Below, in pieces: positions 8,234 to 16,273 of a DNA stretch of 64,000 bases. A model generated the notes under the pieces. It searched no databases. It had not been told where the DNA came from and saw only the letters and a program-made list of their open reading frames with translations. Made by a program: the position numbers and the translations under genes. The first letter of the stretch is position 1. Each line of letters starts with the position of its first letter. The stretch is from Acrocarpospora phusangensis (lineage in GTDB: Bacteria; Actinomycetota; Actinomycetes; Streptosporangiales; Streptosporangiaceae): NCBI RefSeq assembly GCF_016862995.1, contig NZ_BOOA01000006.1, forward strand, positions 62,001-126,000. The letters are read 5' to 3'.

Positions 8234-9413
8234 GGGCGACCGTGCCCTGGTCGGCCAGTTCCTCGATACGCTCCGGCGGGTAGCCGAGCGCGCGCAGGAT
8301 CTCGCCGGTGTGCTCGCCGACCCGGGGCGCACCGAAACGGACCTCCGGCGGGGTGGCGCTGAGCCGGAAGGCGAACCCGGGCGTGGTCACGGTCCCCTCC
8401 GTCGGGTGGTCGTAGGTGACGAACGAGCCGTTGTGCCTGACCTGCGGGTCGTCCAGGAGGTCGGCGTAGGAGTAGACGGGGCTCACCCACAGTCCGGCGT
8501 CCCGCAGGGCGGCCAGCCAGTGCGCGGTGGTGTCCCGGGCGAGCGCGGCGCGGACCAGCGCGGTGATGCGGTCGCGCTGGGCGTAGCCGTCCACGTGCGG
8601 GTCCATCGTGGCCAGCTCGGGCACGTCCAGCACCGTGGCCAGGACGCCCAGGTCGGGCATCGCCAGCGCCAGGTAGCCGTCGCCGGTGGCGAAGACGCCG
8701 TAGGGGGCCCGGATGTAGGTGTGGGCGTGCGCCTCCGTCCCGCGGGTCTGCGGTACGCCGCCCACGGTGTACACCCCGAGCTCCTGCATCTGGACCGCGA
8801 TGGCCGCGTCCAGCATGTTGACCGACACCAGCTGGCCCGCACCGGTCCTGGCGCGGTGCAGCAGCGCGGCGAGAGCGCCCTCGAACGCGCTGTAGGCGGT
8901 GACGGCGTCGATGGCGAAGGTCCCGGACGGGGCGGGCGCGTCGCCGTCCCGGCCGGTGGAGTACATGGCGCCGCTCATCGCCTGGAGGAGCAGGTCCTGT
9001 CCCGGCCGGCCGGCCATCGGGCCCGACTCGCCGTACCCGGACATGGAGACGTACACGATGGAGGGGTTGACGGCCCTGACGCTCTCGTAGTCCACGCCCA
9101 GGCGCTCGGCCACGCCGGGACGGTAGTTCTGCAGGAACACGTCCGCCGTCCGGGCGAGTTCCAGCACGATCGTCCTGCCCTCCTCGCTCTTGAGGTCGAC
9201 CGCCAGGCTGCGCTTGTTGCGGTTGAGCGACAGGAACGAGGCGTTGATCTCCTTGCCGACGGCTCCGCCCGCGGGCGAGCTGCGCTGCCACTCCCCGGTG
9301 ACCGGCTCCACTTTGATCACGTCGGCGCCGAGGTCGCCCAGCCGCATCGCGGCCAGCGGTCCGGCCATCGCGATGGACAGGTCGATGACGGTGTAGCCGT
9401 CCAGTACGCCCAT
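8226..9413 (-). CDS. CaiB/BaiF family CoA-transferase
   Basis: A protein of 395 residues, normal for class III CoA-transferases. The N-terminus VLDGYTVIDLSIAMAGPLAA followed by LGDLGADVIKVEP is diagnostic. LSLNRNKRSLAVDLKSEEGR and FLQNYRPGVAERLGVDYE follow, and the Asp in PGQDLLLQAMSG (about residue 140) is the likely catalytic residue that forms an aspartyl-CoA thioester. The C-terminal FRLSATP...GEHTGEILRALGY is conserved. It would transfer CoA between carboxylates, giving the thioester that the adjacent enoyl-CoA hydratase could use. It lies ten bases after that gene. Confidence 0.9.
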   Translation of the reverse strand: MGVLDGYTVIDLSIAMAGPLAAMRLGDLGADVIKVEPVTGEWQRSSPAGGAVGKEINASFLSLNRNKRSLAVDLKSEEGRTIVLELARTADVFLQNYRPGVAERLGVDYESVRAVNPSIVYVSMSGYGESGPMAGRPGQDLLLQAMSGAMYSTGRDGDAPAPSGTFAIDAVTAYSAFEGALAALLHRARTGAGQLVSVNMLDAAIAVQMQELGVYTVGGVPQTRGTEAHAHTYIRAPYGVFATGDGYLALAMPDLGVLATVLDVPELATMDPHVDGYAQRDRITALVRAALARDTTAHWLAALRDAGLWVSPVYSYADLLDDPQVRHNGSFVTYDHPTEGTVTTPGFAFRLSATPPEVRFGAPRVGEHTGEILRALGYPPERIEELADQGTVAHV

Positions 9414-9423
9414 GGGTGGTGCC

Positions 9424-10203
9424 TCAGTTTCCGGTGAAGTTCGGGGCGCGGCGCTCGGCGAAGGCGGCTCGGCCCTCGGCGGCGTCGGCGGTGGCGAAAC
9501 AGATGGTCTGCAGATCGCGCTCGTACGCGATGGCCTGGTCCAGCGGCATCGCGTACGCGGCCCGCAGGTTGGCCTTGGCGGTCTGCGCGGCGATCGGCGC
9601 GCGCGCGGCGATCCGCCCGGCCAGCGTGTGCGCCGCCTCGGCCAGCGCGTCGGGCTCCACGACCTCGCTGACCAGGCTCCAGCGCTCCGCCCGGGCCGCG
9701 TCGATCGGGTCTCCGGTGAGCAGCATCACCGCGGCGTTGCTGCTGCCGATGCTGTGCGCCAGGAGCGCGGACTGGCCGCTGCCGCCGATCCAGCCGAGCT
9801 TGATCTCCGGCGCGGCGAACGTCGCGTTGGCCGAGGCCAGGCGGATGTCACAGGCCAGGGCCATCTCCAGGCCGCCGCCGAACGCGTAGCCGTTGACCGC
9901 GGCGATGATCGGCTTGCGGAGGGTGCGCAGCAGGTCGCCGTAGTCCAGCCGGTTGCGGAACTGCCAGGGGGAGGCGTACGAGTCGAGTTCGGCGATGTCG
10001 CTGCCGACGCAGAACGCCCTGGGTCCCGCGCCGGTCAGGACCACGGCCCGGATCCGGTCGTCGGCGTTCACCTCGCTCACGCGTTCGCGGAGCTGGTCCG
10101 CCATCGCCGGGGTGATCGCGTTCAGCTTCGCCGGCCGGTTGAGCGTGATCGTCGCGACCGGTCCTTCGCAGGTCAGGTCGACCGAGGCCGGTTCCTTCAG
10201 CAC
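9424..10203 (-). CDS. Enoyl-CoA hydratase/isomerase (crotonase) family protein
   Basis: A protein of 259 residues beginning at GTG 10203 that overlaps the regulator's end by seven bases. VATITLNRPAKLNAI, AFCVGSDIAEL (oxyanion loop), VNGYAFGGGLEMALACDIRLAS and FAAPEIKLGWIGGSGQ are typical crotonase blocks; the Glu residues of GGGLEMA and PEIKLG stand at the two positions used by hydratases. Reaction with a 2-enoyl-CoA or a related thioester is likely. Its pairing with a CoA-transferase means that this operon handles a CoA ester in addition to sugar-type substrates. Confidence 0.88.
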   Translation of the reverse strand: MLKEPASVDLTCEGPVATITLNRPAKLNAITPAMADQLRERVSEVNADDRIRAVVLTGAGPRAFCVGSDIAELDSYASPWQFRNRLDYGDLLRTLRKPIIAAVNGYAFGGGLEMALACDIRLASANATFAAPEIKLGWIGGSGQSALLAHSIGSSNAAVMLLTGDPIDAARAERWSLVSEVVEPDALAEAAHTLAGRIAARAPIAAQTAKANLRAAYAMPLDQAIAYERDLQTICFATADAAEGRAAFAERRAPNFTGN

Positions 10204-10907
10204 TGGTAGAGCCCCGATTCCGCGTCGTGGCGGGCTCCCTCCACCACCGCGCGCATGGCGTCCTCGGCCTTGCGGTGGTGGCGTTTGCGGATGGCCAGGG
10301 CGACCTTCTCGTGCATCGGCAGTGTCTCCTTGTTGTGCTCCACCGCCCGGGTGTGGACCTCGCGGACCGAGCGCAGCGCGATGGCGATGACTTCGTGGAT
10401 GTAGAGCAGCAGGTCGTTGTCGGCGGCGGCGAAGATCGCCTGATGGAACCGGAGGTCCGCCTCGATGAAGGCGTCCGGGTCCTCGACGGTGGCGTAGAGC
10501 GCGGCGAGGGCTTCGTCGATGCCGCGGATGCCGGCCGCGTCGGCGCGCTCGGCGGCCACCCGGGCCGCGCCGGGTTCGAGGGCGACCCGCAGGTCGGCCA
10601 GGACGCGGATGTCGTACTCGGTCGGGTCGGGATCGTAGCGCCAGGCCAGCACGTCGGGGTCCAGCAGGTTCCACGAGGCGCGCGCCCTGACGCGGGTTCC
10701 GGCGCTGGTCCTGGTCACCAGCAGTCCCTTGCCCGCCAGCACCTTGACGCCCTCGCGTACGGCGGAGCGGCCGACGCCCAGCTCGTTGACCAGCGCCTCC
10801 TCGGTGGGCACCAGGTCGCCCGGCTTGCGGCCGCCCCGGACGATCTGGGGTCCGAGTGTGTGCACGACGAGCCCGTGCCGGGCTCCGTCCGGATAGGTCT
10901 GGTTCAC
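10197..10907 (-). CDS. FadR/GntR-family transcriptional regulator
   Basis: A protein of 236 residues: N-terminal winged helix (about 15-80) with LVPTEEALVNELGVGRSAVREGVKVLAGKGLL and SAGTRVRARASWNLLDPDVLAWR, then a FadR C-terminal all-helical domain with LRVALEPGAARVAAERA, DLRFHQAIFAAADNDLL and METAL-type His residues in PMHEKVALAIRKRHH. GTG 10907 is chosen because AAGGGGG precedes it; an upstream ATG in frame lies at the operators. It begins the six-gene operon and diverges from the FAH-family gene, with two matching palindromes between them. It is probably an autoregulated repressor responding to a pathway carboxylate. Confidence 0.88.
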   Translation of the reverse strand: MNQTYPDGARHGLVVHTLGPQIVRGGRKPGDLVPTEEALVNELGVGRSAVREGVKVLAGKGLLVTRTSAGTRVRARASWNLLDPDVLAWRYDPDPTEYDIRVLADLRVALEPGAARVAAERADAAGIRGIDEALAALYATVEDPDAFIEADLRFHQAIFAAADNDLLLYIHEVIAIALRSVREVHTRAVEHNKETLPMHEKVALAIRKRHHRKAEDAMRAVVEGARHDAESGLYQC

Positions 10908-10963
10908 GCCGACACCCCCTTCTCTGGGTGGGGAGCTTAGCCAGATGCCGGGCGGATTGCCAG

Positions 10964-11000
10964 TCTTCATCAGATGAAGATTGTCCTTTATCTGATGAAG
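10964..11000. promoter_or_regulatory. Paired FadR-type operators between divergent genes
   Basis: TCTTCATCAGATGAAGA at 10964-10980 is a perfect 17-base palindrome. A second copy, CTTTATCTGATGAAG at 10986-11000, has one mismatch between arms. Their centres (10972 and 10993) are 21 bases apart, two helical turns, so dimers could bind on one face. The pair sits upstream of both the regulator operon and the FAH gene. Confidence 0.8.
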
Positions 11001-11017
11001 TCATTAATGTGAGCCGT

Positions 11018-11887
11018 ATGGAGATAGTTCGTTACATCAGCGAGGGCGCGGTCGAGGTCGGGGTCAGGCGGGACGGGGTGGTGCACCGGCTCCCCGGCGC
11101 GACCGTGGGTGGCCTGCTCCGGCAGGGCCTGTCGGGGTTCCGTGCCGCCCTGGCGCAGGCCGCGCCGGATCCCGTGGCGCCGGAGCGGCTGCTTCCGCCC
11201 GTGGACGGCCGGATGGAGGTGTGGGCGGCGGGAGTCACCTACCGGCGCTCCCGCGAGGCCCGCATGGAGGAGAGCGAACGCTCGGCGACGATCTACGAGC
11301 AGGTCTACGACGCGCCCCGGCCCGAGCTGTTCTTCAAGTCCGCGGCGTGGCGGGTCTGCGGCGACGGCGAACCGGTCACGGTCCGCGACGACTCCGCCGT
11401 CGACGTCCCGGAGCCCGAGCTGGCCCTGGTGCTCACCCCCGCCGGCGAGATCGCGGGCTACACGGTGTGCAACGACCTCAGCTCGCGCAGCATCGAGGGG
11501 GAGAACCCCCTCTACCTGCCCCAGGCCAAGGTCTACCTCGGCGGCTGCGCGGTCGGCCCCGCGATCCGCCCGTCCTGGGAGATCGAGGACCCGTACGACC
11601 TGGCCATCACCGCCTCGATCGTCCGGGACGGCGTCGCCGTGTGGTCGGGCGAAGCGAGCACCGGCCAGCTGCACCGCCGCTTCGAGGACCTGGTCGAGCA
11701 CCTGTTCCGCGCCGACGCCTTCCCCGACGGCGCGATCCTCTCGACCGGCACCTGCCTGGTGCCGGATCTGCCCTTCACCCTGCGCCACGGCGACGAGATG
11801 ACGATCGGGATCGACGGGATCGGCGTCCTGCGCAACGTGGTCTCCCGCCCGGAGGAGATGGACTACCTGACCGCCCGCGTCGGCTGA
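11018..11887 (+). CDS. Fumarylacetoacetate hydrolase-family protein
   Basis: A protein of 289 residues with the FAH C-terminal fold. WAAGVTYRRSREAR, PELFFKSAAWRV, DVPEPELALVLTPAGEIAGYTVCNDLSSRSIEGENPL in short blocks give the Glu132, Glu134 and later Asp metal site. LYLPQAKVYLGGCAVGP is shared with 2-keto-3-deoxy-sugar-acid dehydratases/hydrolases (AraD1-like) rather than true fumarylacetoacetases. With the enolase-superfamily dehydratase 1 kb away, conversion of a 2-keto-3-deoxy sugar acid is the likely role, but substrate is unproven. It is transcribed alone, away from the FadR operators. Confidence 0.85.
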   Translation: MEIVRYISEGAVEVGVRRDGVVHRLPGATVGGLLRQGLSGFRAALAQAAPDPVAPERLLPPVDGRMEVWAAGVTYRRSREARMEESERSATIYEQVYDAPRPELFFKSAAWRVCGDGEPVTVRDDSAVDVPEPELALVLTPAGEIAGYTVCNDLSSRSIEGENPLYLPQAKVYLGGCAVGPAIRPSWEIEDPYDLAITASIVRDGVAVWSGEASTGQLHRRFEDLVEHLFRADAFPDGAILSTGTCLVPDLPFTLRHGDEMTIGIDGIGVLRNVVSRPEEMDYLTARVG

Positions 11888-11973
11888 CCCCTGCGGCCCG
11901 GCTGACCCCTGCGGCGCCCGGCCTGCGCCGCGGCGAATCGGAGGAGGCGGATCGGCGCCTCCCGGGCGCGCCG

Positions 11974-12771
11974 CTAGATCGTCTGCCCGGCCTGCGCGCC
12001 CATGATGGCGGGGCGGCGTCTGGCCCAGGACTTGAGGATGTGGGCGCGCATCTGGGCGGCGGCCCCGTCGGCGTCACCGCTGAGGATCAGCTCCTCGATC
12101 CGCTGGTGCTCGGCGAGGGACTCCCGGAGCTCCTGGAGCGTGGGTGTGCCGTTGTAGCGGCTGGACAGGCGGGCCTTGCTGTGGATGCTGTGTATGATCG
12201 CGTGCCCCAGCCGGTTGCCCGACGCCTGCATGATCAGATCGTGGAAGATCACGTCCTCCGCCGCGTAGCGGACGGGATCGCCGAGCTGCGCCGCGAGGAC
12301 GAGCCGCTGCGCGGTCAGCTCCGCCGACTGCCCGGCGCTGATGGTCCGGGCGGCCTGGGCGGCCATGTCGCATTCGAGGGCCGCCCGCACGTTGACCAGG
12401 TCGTCCAGGATGGAGAGTTCCCGGTCATGGCGTATCCGGGCCTCCAGGACCAGCGGGTCCAGCAGGTTCCAGCCGCGTTCCGGCAGGACCAGGGTGCCCC
12501 GGCCCCGGGTCGCCCGGACCAGGCCCTTCTCCTCCAGGAGCTTGATCGACTCGCGGACGACGGTGCGTGAGACGCCGAACTCGTCGCACAGCACCTGTTC
12601 GATGGGCAGTCCCGTGCCCACCGCGTACTCCCCCGAGACGATGCGGTCCACCAGGTGGGTGACCACGACGTCGCCCAGCCTGCCGGCCTGCCGTGGCCTG
12701 ATCGGCGCCAGGGGGACGTTGAGCGGGTGCGCGTTCGAATCGTCCCGCTGAATCCCTGAAGGCGTGGTCAA
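11974..12771 (-). CDS. Second FadR/GntR-family transcriptional regulator
   Basis: A protein of about 265 residues with a winged helix containing LPIEQVLCDEFGVSRTVVRESIKLLEEKGLV and RGRGTLVLPERGWNLLDPLVL, then a FadR helical effector domain with VNVRAALECDMAAQAA, EDVIFHDLIMQASGN and AEHQRIEELILSGD, carrying the Asp/His metal positions. TTG 12771 is preferred because GGAGGAACC lies just before it; an ATG four codons upstream has no such site. It is divergent from the enolase-superfamily/ABC operon and is likely to control that operon and itself. Confidence 0.85.
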   Translation of the reverse strand: MTTPSGIQRDDSNAHPLNVPLAPIRPRQAGRLGDVVVTHLVDRIVSGEYAVGTGLPIEQVLCDEFGVSRTVVRESIKLLEEKGLVRATRGRGTLVLPERGWNLLDPLVLEARIRHDRELSILDDLVNVRAALECDMAAQAARTISAGQSAELTAQRLVLAAQLGDPVRYAAEDVIFHDLIMQASGNRLGHAIIHSIHSKARLSSRYNGTPTLQELRESLAEHQRIEELILSGDADGAAAQMRAHILKSWARRRPAIMGAQAGQTI

Positions 12772-12821
12772 GGTTCCTCCCATCGTGAAGACGGTAGCAG
12801 CATACCCTTGCGCATACGTAA

Positions 12822-12834
12822 TTCATATGATGAA
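12822..12834. promoter_or_regulatory. Third TTCAT-N3-ATGAA operator
   Basis: TTCATATGATGAA is an inverted repeat with three central bases, in the control region between the second FadR-type gene and the dehydratase/ABC operon. It has the same TTYAT-N3-ATGAA design as the two sites at 10964-11000. The flanking sequence is AT-rich compared with the window, as expected of a promoter. Confidence 0.6.
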
Positions 12835-12906
12835 GTGGCGGCCGTCACATGACGCCCACGTTTCGGCGCCATCAATGGCATATGTCCAGCTTGGAAGGAG
12901 CGCAAC

Positions 12907-13986
12907 GTGCGCATCACAAACGTCGAGTGCTATCTCGTCAAGGTCCCCGGGCCCGATCCGGCCTTCGCCTGGCGGGACGGACTGCCGGGGTCGTGGCCCG
13001 ACGGCGACGGCGCGGTCCTGCGCATCTGCACCGACGAAGGCAATGAGGGTGTGGCATTCGCTCCCCGGAAGGGCTTGATCGTACAGAACATCGTAGATCG
13101 GCTCCTGCGCGACGAACTGCTCGGCGCCGACCCGCTCCAGCGTGAATGGCTCTGGCACCGCGTCTGGGAGCTGGACCGGGTGGAGGAGATGCCGCTGTAC
13201 GTGCTCGGCCTGGTCGACGTGGCACTGTGGGACCTGGCGGCCAAGGCCGTCGGACTGCCGGTCTGGAAGCTGCTGGGTGGATACCGTACGGAGATCCCCG
13301 CCCAGGCCTCGACGGTCACCTACTCCTCGGTCGAGGAGTTCCTCGACGTCGCCGACCAGATCATCGAGCTCGGCTACACCTCGATCAAGCTGCACGCCTG
13401 GGGCGACTGGCGGCGCGACGCCAAGCTGTGCGCGGCGCTGCGCGAGCACGTCGGCGACGAGTTCCCGCTGGCCTACGACGGCTCCGCGGGATTCGACCTG
13501 GCCGACGCCATCCGGCTGGGCCACGTCCTGTCCGACGCCGGCTACCTCTGGTACGAGGAGCCGATGCGCGAGTTCAGCGTGACAGCGTACAAGTGGCTCG
13601 CCGAGAAGGTCTCCGTACCGCTGCTGGTGGGCGAGACGTCCGACGGCGCGCACATGAACAGCGCGGACTTCATCGCCTCGGGCGCCGCGACCGGCGGGGT
13701 GCGGACCAGCACCGAACTGCGGGGCGGTTTCACCGGCGCCATGCGCATCGCGCACCTGGCCGACTCGTTCCGGCTGCGCGCCGAGGTGCACGGGCCGATC
13801 ATCCCGCACCAGCACCTGTGCATGGCGATCCCGAACAACACCTACTACGAATCGTTGATCACCTCCAACCCGGCGCGACGCGAGTCCATCGTCGACTCCG
13901 ACGGGCTCGTGCACGCGCCGACCGCACCGGGAGTGGGCCTTCCCCCTGGCCTGGACTATCCCGCTGAGCTGGGTCAGCACCTGTGA
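12907..13986 (+). CDS. Mandelate racemase/muconate-lactonizing (enolase superfamily) dehydratase
   Basis: A protein of 359 residues from GTG 12907, with GGAAGGAG upstream. The capping domain begins MRITNVECYLVKV. The barrel shows TSIKLHAWGDW (Lys161 and His163), AYDGSAGFD (Asp191), LWYEEPM (Glu217/218), LLVGETSDG (Glu243) and EVHGPIIPHQH (His295), the metal ligands and base positions expected of acid-sugar dehydratases. Such enzymes remove water from an aldonic or similar acid to give a 2-keto-3-deoxy acid. It heads the ABC transporter operon, so the transporter probably brings in its substrate or a precursor. Confidence 0.88.
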   Translation: MRITNVECYLVKVPGPDPAFAWRDGLPGSWPDGDGAVLRICTDEGNEGVAFAPRKGLIVQNIVDRLLRDELLGADPLQREWLWHRVWELDRVEEMPLYVLGLVDVALWDLAAKAVGLPVWKLLGGYRTEIPAQASTVTYSSVEEFLDVADQIIELGYTSIKLHAWGDWRRDAKLCAALREHVGDEFPLAYDGSAGFDLADAIRLGHVLSDAGYLWYEEPMREFSVTAYKWLAEKVSVPLLVGETSDGAHMNSADFIASGAATGGVRTSTELRGGFTGAMRIAHLADSFRLRAEVHGPIIPHQHLCMAIPNNTYYESLITSNPARRESIVDSDGLVHAPTAPGVGLPPGLDYPAELGQHL

Positions 13987-14023
13987 CCTGGTATTTTTCA
14001 TCCCCCCGAAAGGACGCACCCCT

Positions 14024-15352
14024 ATGAACCATCGGATTGCCGGCGCGGTCGCCGTGTTCGGTGCCGCGCTCCTGCTGACCGCGTGCGGAAGCGCCGATCC
14101 GGCGCCGGCGCCCTCGGCCGACGCCGAGCAGTTCAAGCAGGTCGCCCAGGACCCGGCCGGCGAGATCACGGTCTGGGCCGACGCGACCCGCGTCCCTGTG
14201 GTCGAGGCGTACCAGAAGGCGCACCCCGAGGCCAAGATCAAGCTGGTCACCTACAGCGGCAACGCCAACGGCGCCACCGACCTGCAGACCAAGGTCCAGC
14301 TGTTCGACCGGACCGGCAGCGGATGGCCCGACGTGGCGTTCAGCACGACGACGGCCGACACGGCCTGGGCGGCCTTCGGCGCCAAGCCGTACGCCGCGCC
14401 CGTCGACAAGGTCATCGACCAGTCCGTCCTGTCGGGCTTCTCCCCCGGCGCGCTCGACCCGTGCAAGGTCGGCGAGAACGTCTACTGCGTGCGCAACGAC
14501 CTCGCCCAGGTGGTGCTCTGGTACAACAAGAAGCTCTTGGACGAGTTCGGCTACCAGGTCCCCACCACCTGGGAGGAGTACCAGACCCTCGGGGAGAAGG
14601 TCGCCACCGAGCACCCGGGCTACCTCGTCGGGACGGCCGGCGACCCGTGGATGCCCGAGATCTACCTGTGGGCCAGCCAGTGCCCCGCCTCGACCGTGAC
14701 CGAGGGCAAGAACGTCACCGTCGATCTGAAGAACGAGAAGTGCACCCGCGCGGTCAGCATGATCGACACGTTGATCAAGGCGGGGTCGATGTCCAAGTCC
14801 AGCGTCTTCGACGCCGGATTCATCAAGGACAAGGCCGCCAAGCTGCTCATGGCCCCGGGCCCGTCCTGGTACGGCCAGGTCCTGTTCAACGCGACCTTCA
14901 AGATCCCCAAGGGGGAGATCGCGGCGGCGGCGCCGCTGAAGTACGCCGCCGACTCCGAGACCTTCACCGGCAACGTCGGCGGAGGCGTCTGGTACATCTC
15001 CTCCCACAGCAAGAACCTGAAGACGGCGGCCGACCTGGTGAGCTGGGTGACCACGTCCGACGAGGCGCAGGGCAACGCGGGCACCTACCCGGCGTTCCAG
15101 AGCGCGGCGACGCTGTGGCTCAGCAACCAGCAGGCGACCGGGTACTTCGCCCAGGACATCGCCCCGGCGTTCACCACCGCCGCCAAGCAGGTCTGGCCGG
15201 GCTGGTCGGCGACCCAGTACAGCCACGAGTCGATCTACGCGTCGACGGTGGTCCCCGCCCTCAACCAGGGGCAGACCATCACCTCCACCCTGGACGCCTG
15301 GCAGACCGCGATCAAGAACAAGGCCGCCACGCTCGGATACAAGGTCAGCTAG
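14024..15352 (+). CDS. Sugar ABC transporter substrate-binding lipoprotein
   Basis: A 442-residue family 1 extracellular solute-binding protein. A signal sequence ends in LLLTAC, the lipobox with Cys21, so it is anchored to the outer face of the membrane. ITVWADATRVPVVEAYQKAHPE, WPDVAFSTTTADTAW, VLWYNKKLLDEFGYQVPTTWEEY and the C-terminal ASTVVPALNQGQTITSTLDAWQTAI are typical of carbohydrate-binding CUT1 proteins. AAAGGACG stands before the ATG. It is followed directly by two permeases and is the specificity determinant of the system. Confidence 0.9.
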   Translation: MNHRIAGAVAVFGAALLLTACGSADPAPAPSADAEQFKQVAQDPAGEITVWADATRVPVVEAYQKAHPEAKIKLVTYSGNANGATDLQTKVQLFDRTGSGWPDVAFSTTTADTAWAAFGAKPYAAPVDKVIDQSVLSGFSPGALDPCKVGENVYCVRNDLAQVVLWYNKKLLDEFGYQVPTTWEEYQTLGEKVATEHPGYLVGTAGDPWMPEIYLWASQCPASTVTEGKNVTVDLKNEKCTRAVSMIDTLIKAGSMSKSSVFDAGFIKDKAAKLLMAPGPSWYGQVLFNATFKIPKGEIAAAAPLKYAADSETFTGNVGGGVWYISSHSKNLKTAADLVSWVTTSDEAQGNAGTYPAFQSAATLWLSNQQATGYFAQDIAPAFTTAAKQVWPGWSATQYSHESIYASTVVPALNQGQTITSTLDAWQTAIKNKAATLGYKVS

Positions 15353-15355
15353 CCG

Positions 15356-16267
15356 ATGGCCGTCGCAAGCACCTCCGCACGCCGTCCCGAGGGCGGCGTG
15401 CGCGGGGGTCAGAAGCCCAGCCGGGCCGGCTACTTCTTCGTGTCCGGTTACGTGATCCTGCTGGTGGCGTTCGGGATCCTGCCGACCGTGTACGCCGTCT
15501 GGCTGTCGATCAGCAACTCGCGCGGCCAGCTCGTCGGCCTGGGCAACTTCCTGCGCACCTTCACCGACTACCGGTTCGCCGCCGCGTTCACCCACATCGT
15601 GGTGTACGTGCTGATCTGGCTGGTGACGCTGATGGTCCTGGTCGTCACCCTCGCCCTGATGCTGCACGGCCGGATGAGAAGGACGAGCGCGGCGCTGCGC
15701 TTCGTCTACTACCTGCCCGGCGCCCTGGCGGGAGTGGCGAGCGTCGTGCTGTGGCTCATCCTGCTCGACCCGGCCAACAGCCCCGTCGGGTTCATCCTGG
15801 AGGCCTTCGGCTGGGACTCCCTCGCCACCGTCATCCTGCCCTCGCACCTGCCGGTTCTGTTCACCGTGATCGCCTTCTGGACCGGCGCGGGCGGCTGGAT
15901 TCTCGTCATGTACGGAGCGCTCAACAACATCCCGGCCGAAATCCTGGAGGCCGCGCGCGCCGACGGCGCCGGAACCTTCCGGATCGCCATGCGGATCCAG
16001 CTTCCGCTGCTGCGCAAGTGGATCGCGTACATGCTGATCCTGGCCTTCGCGACCGGGACCCAGCTGTTCGTCGAACCCCAGCTGGTCTCCACGGCCAGCT
16101 TCGGCATGATCCCCGACGGCTGGTCCCCCAACCAGCTCTCCTACCAGTACGCCTTCCAGGCCGGAGACTTCAACGGCGCCGCGGCCCTGGCCGTGGACCT
16201 GCTCTTCGTCGGCCTCGCCTGCGCCACCGCGGTGGTCTTCCGCGGCCGCATGTTCGAAAGGGACTGA
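15356..16267 (+). CDS. Sugar ABC transporter permease, MalF type
   Basis: A protein of 303 residues with six predicted membrane spans and the EAA loop: LNNIPAEILEAARADGAGTFRIA... appears at about residues 185-205 with the conserved EAARADGAG. The N-terminus GYFFVSGYVILLVAFGILPTVYAVWLS is standard for CUT1 MalF-type permeases. It begins three bases after the lipoprotein gene and is followed by the MalG-type partner. The operon has no ATP-binding subunit, so a shared MsiK/UgpC-type ATPase encoded elsewhere is likely. Confidence 0.9.
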   Translation: MAVASTSARRPEGGVRGGQKPSRAGYFFVSGYVILLVAFGILPTVYAVWLSISNSRGQLVGLGNFLRTFTDYRFAAAFTHIVVYVLIWLVTLMVLVVTLALMLHGRMRRTSAALRFVYYLPGALAGVASVVLWLILLDPANSPVGFILEAFGWDSLATVILPSHLPVLFTVIAFWTGAGGWILVMYGALNNIPAEILEAARADGAGTFRIAMRIQLPLLRKWIAYMLILAFATGTQLFVEPQLVSTASFGMIPDGWSPNQLSYQYAFQAGDFNGAAALAVDLLFVGLACATAVVFRGRMFERD

Positions 16268-16273
16268 TCTCAG

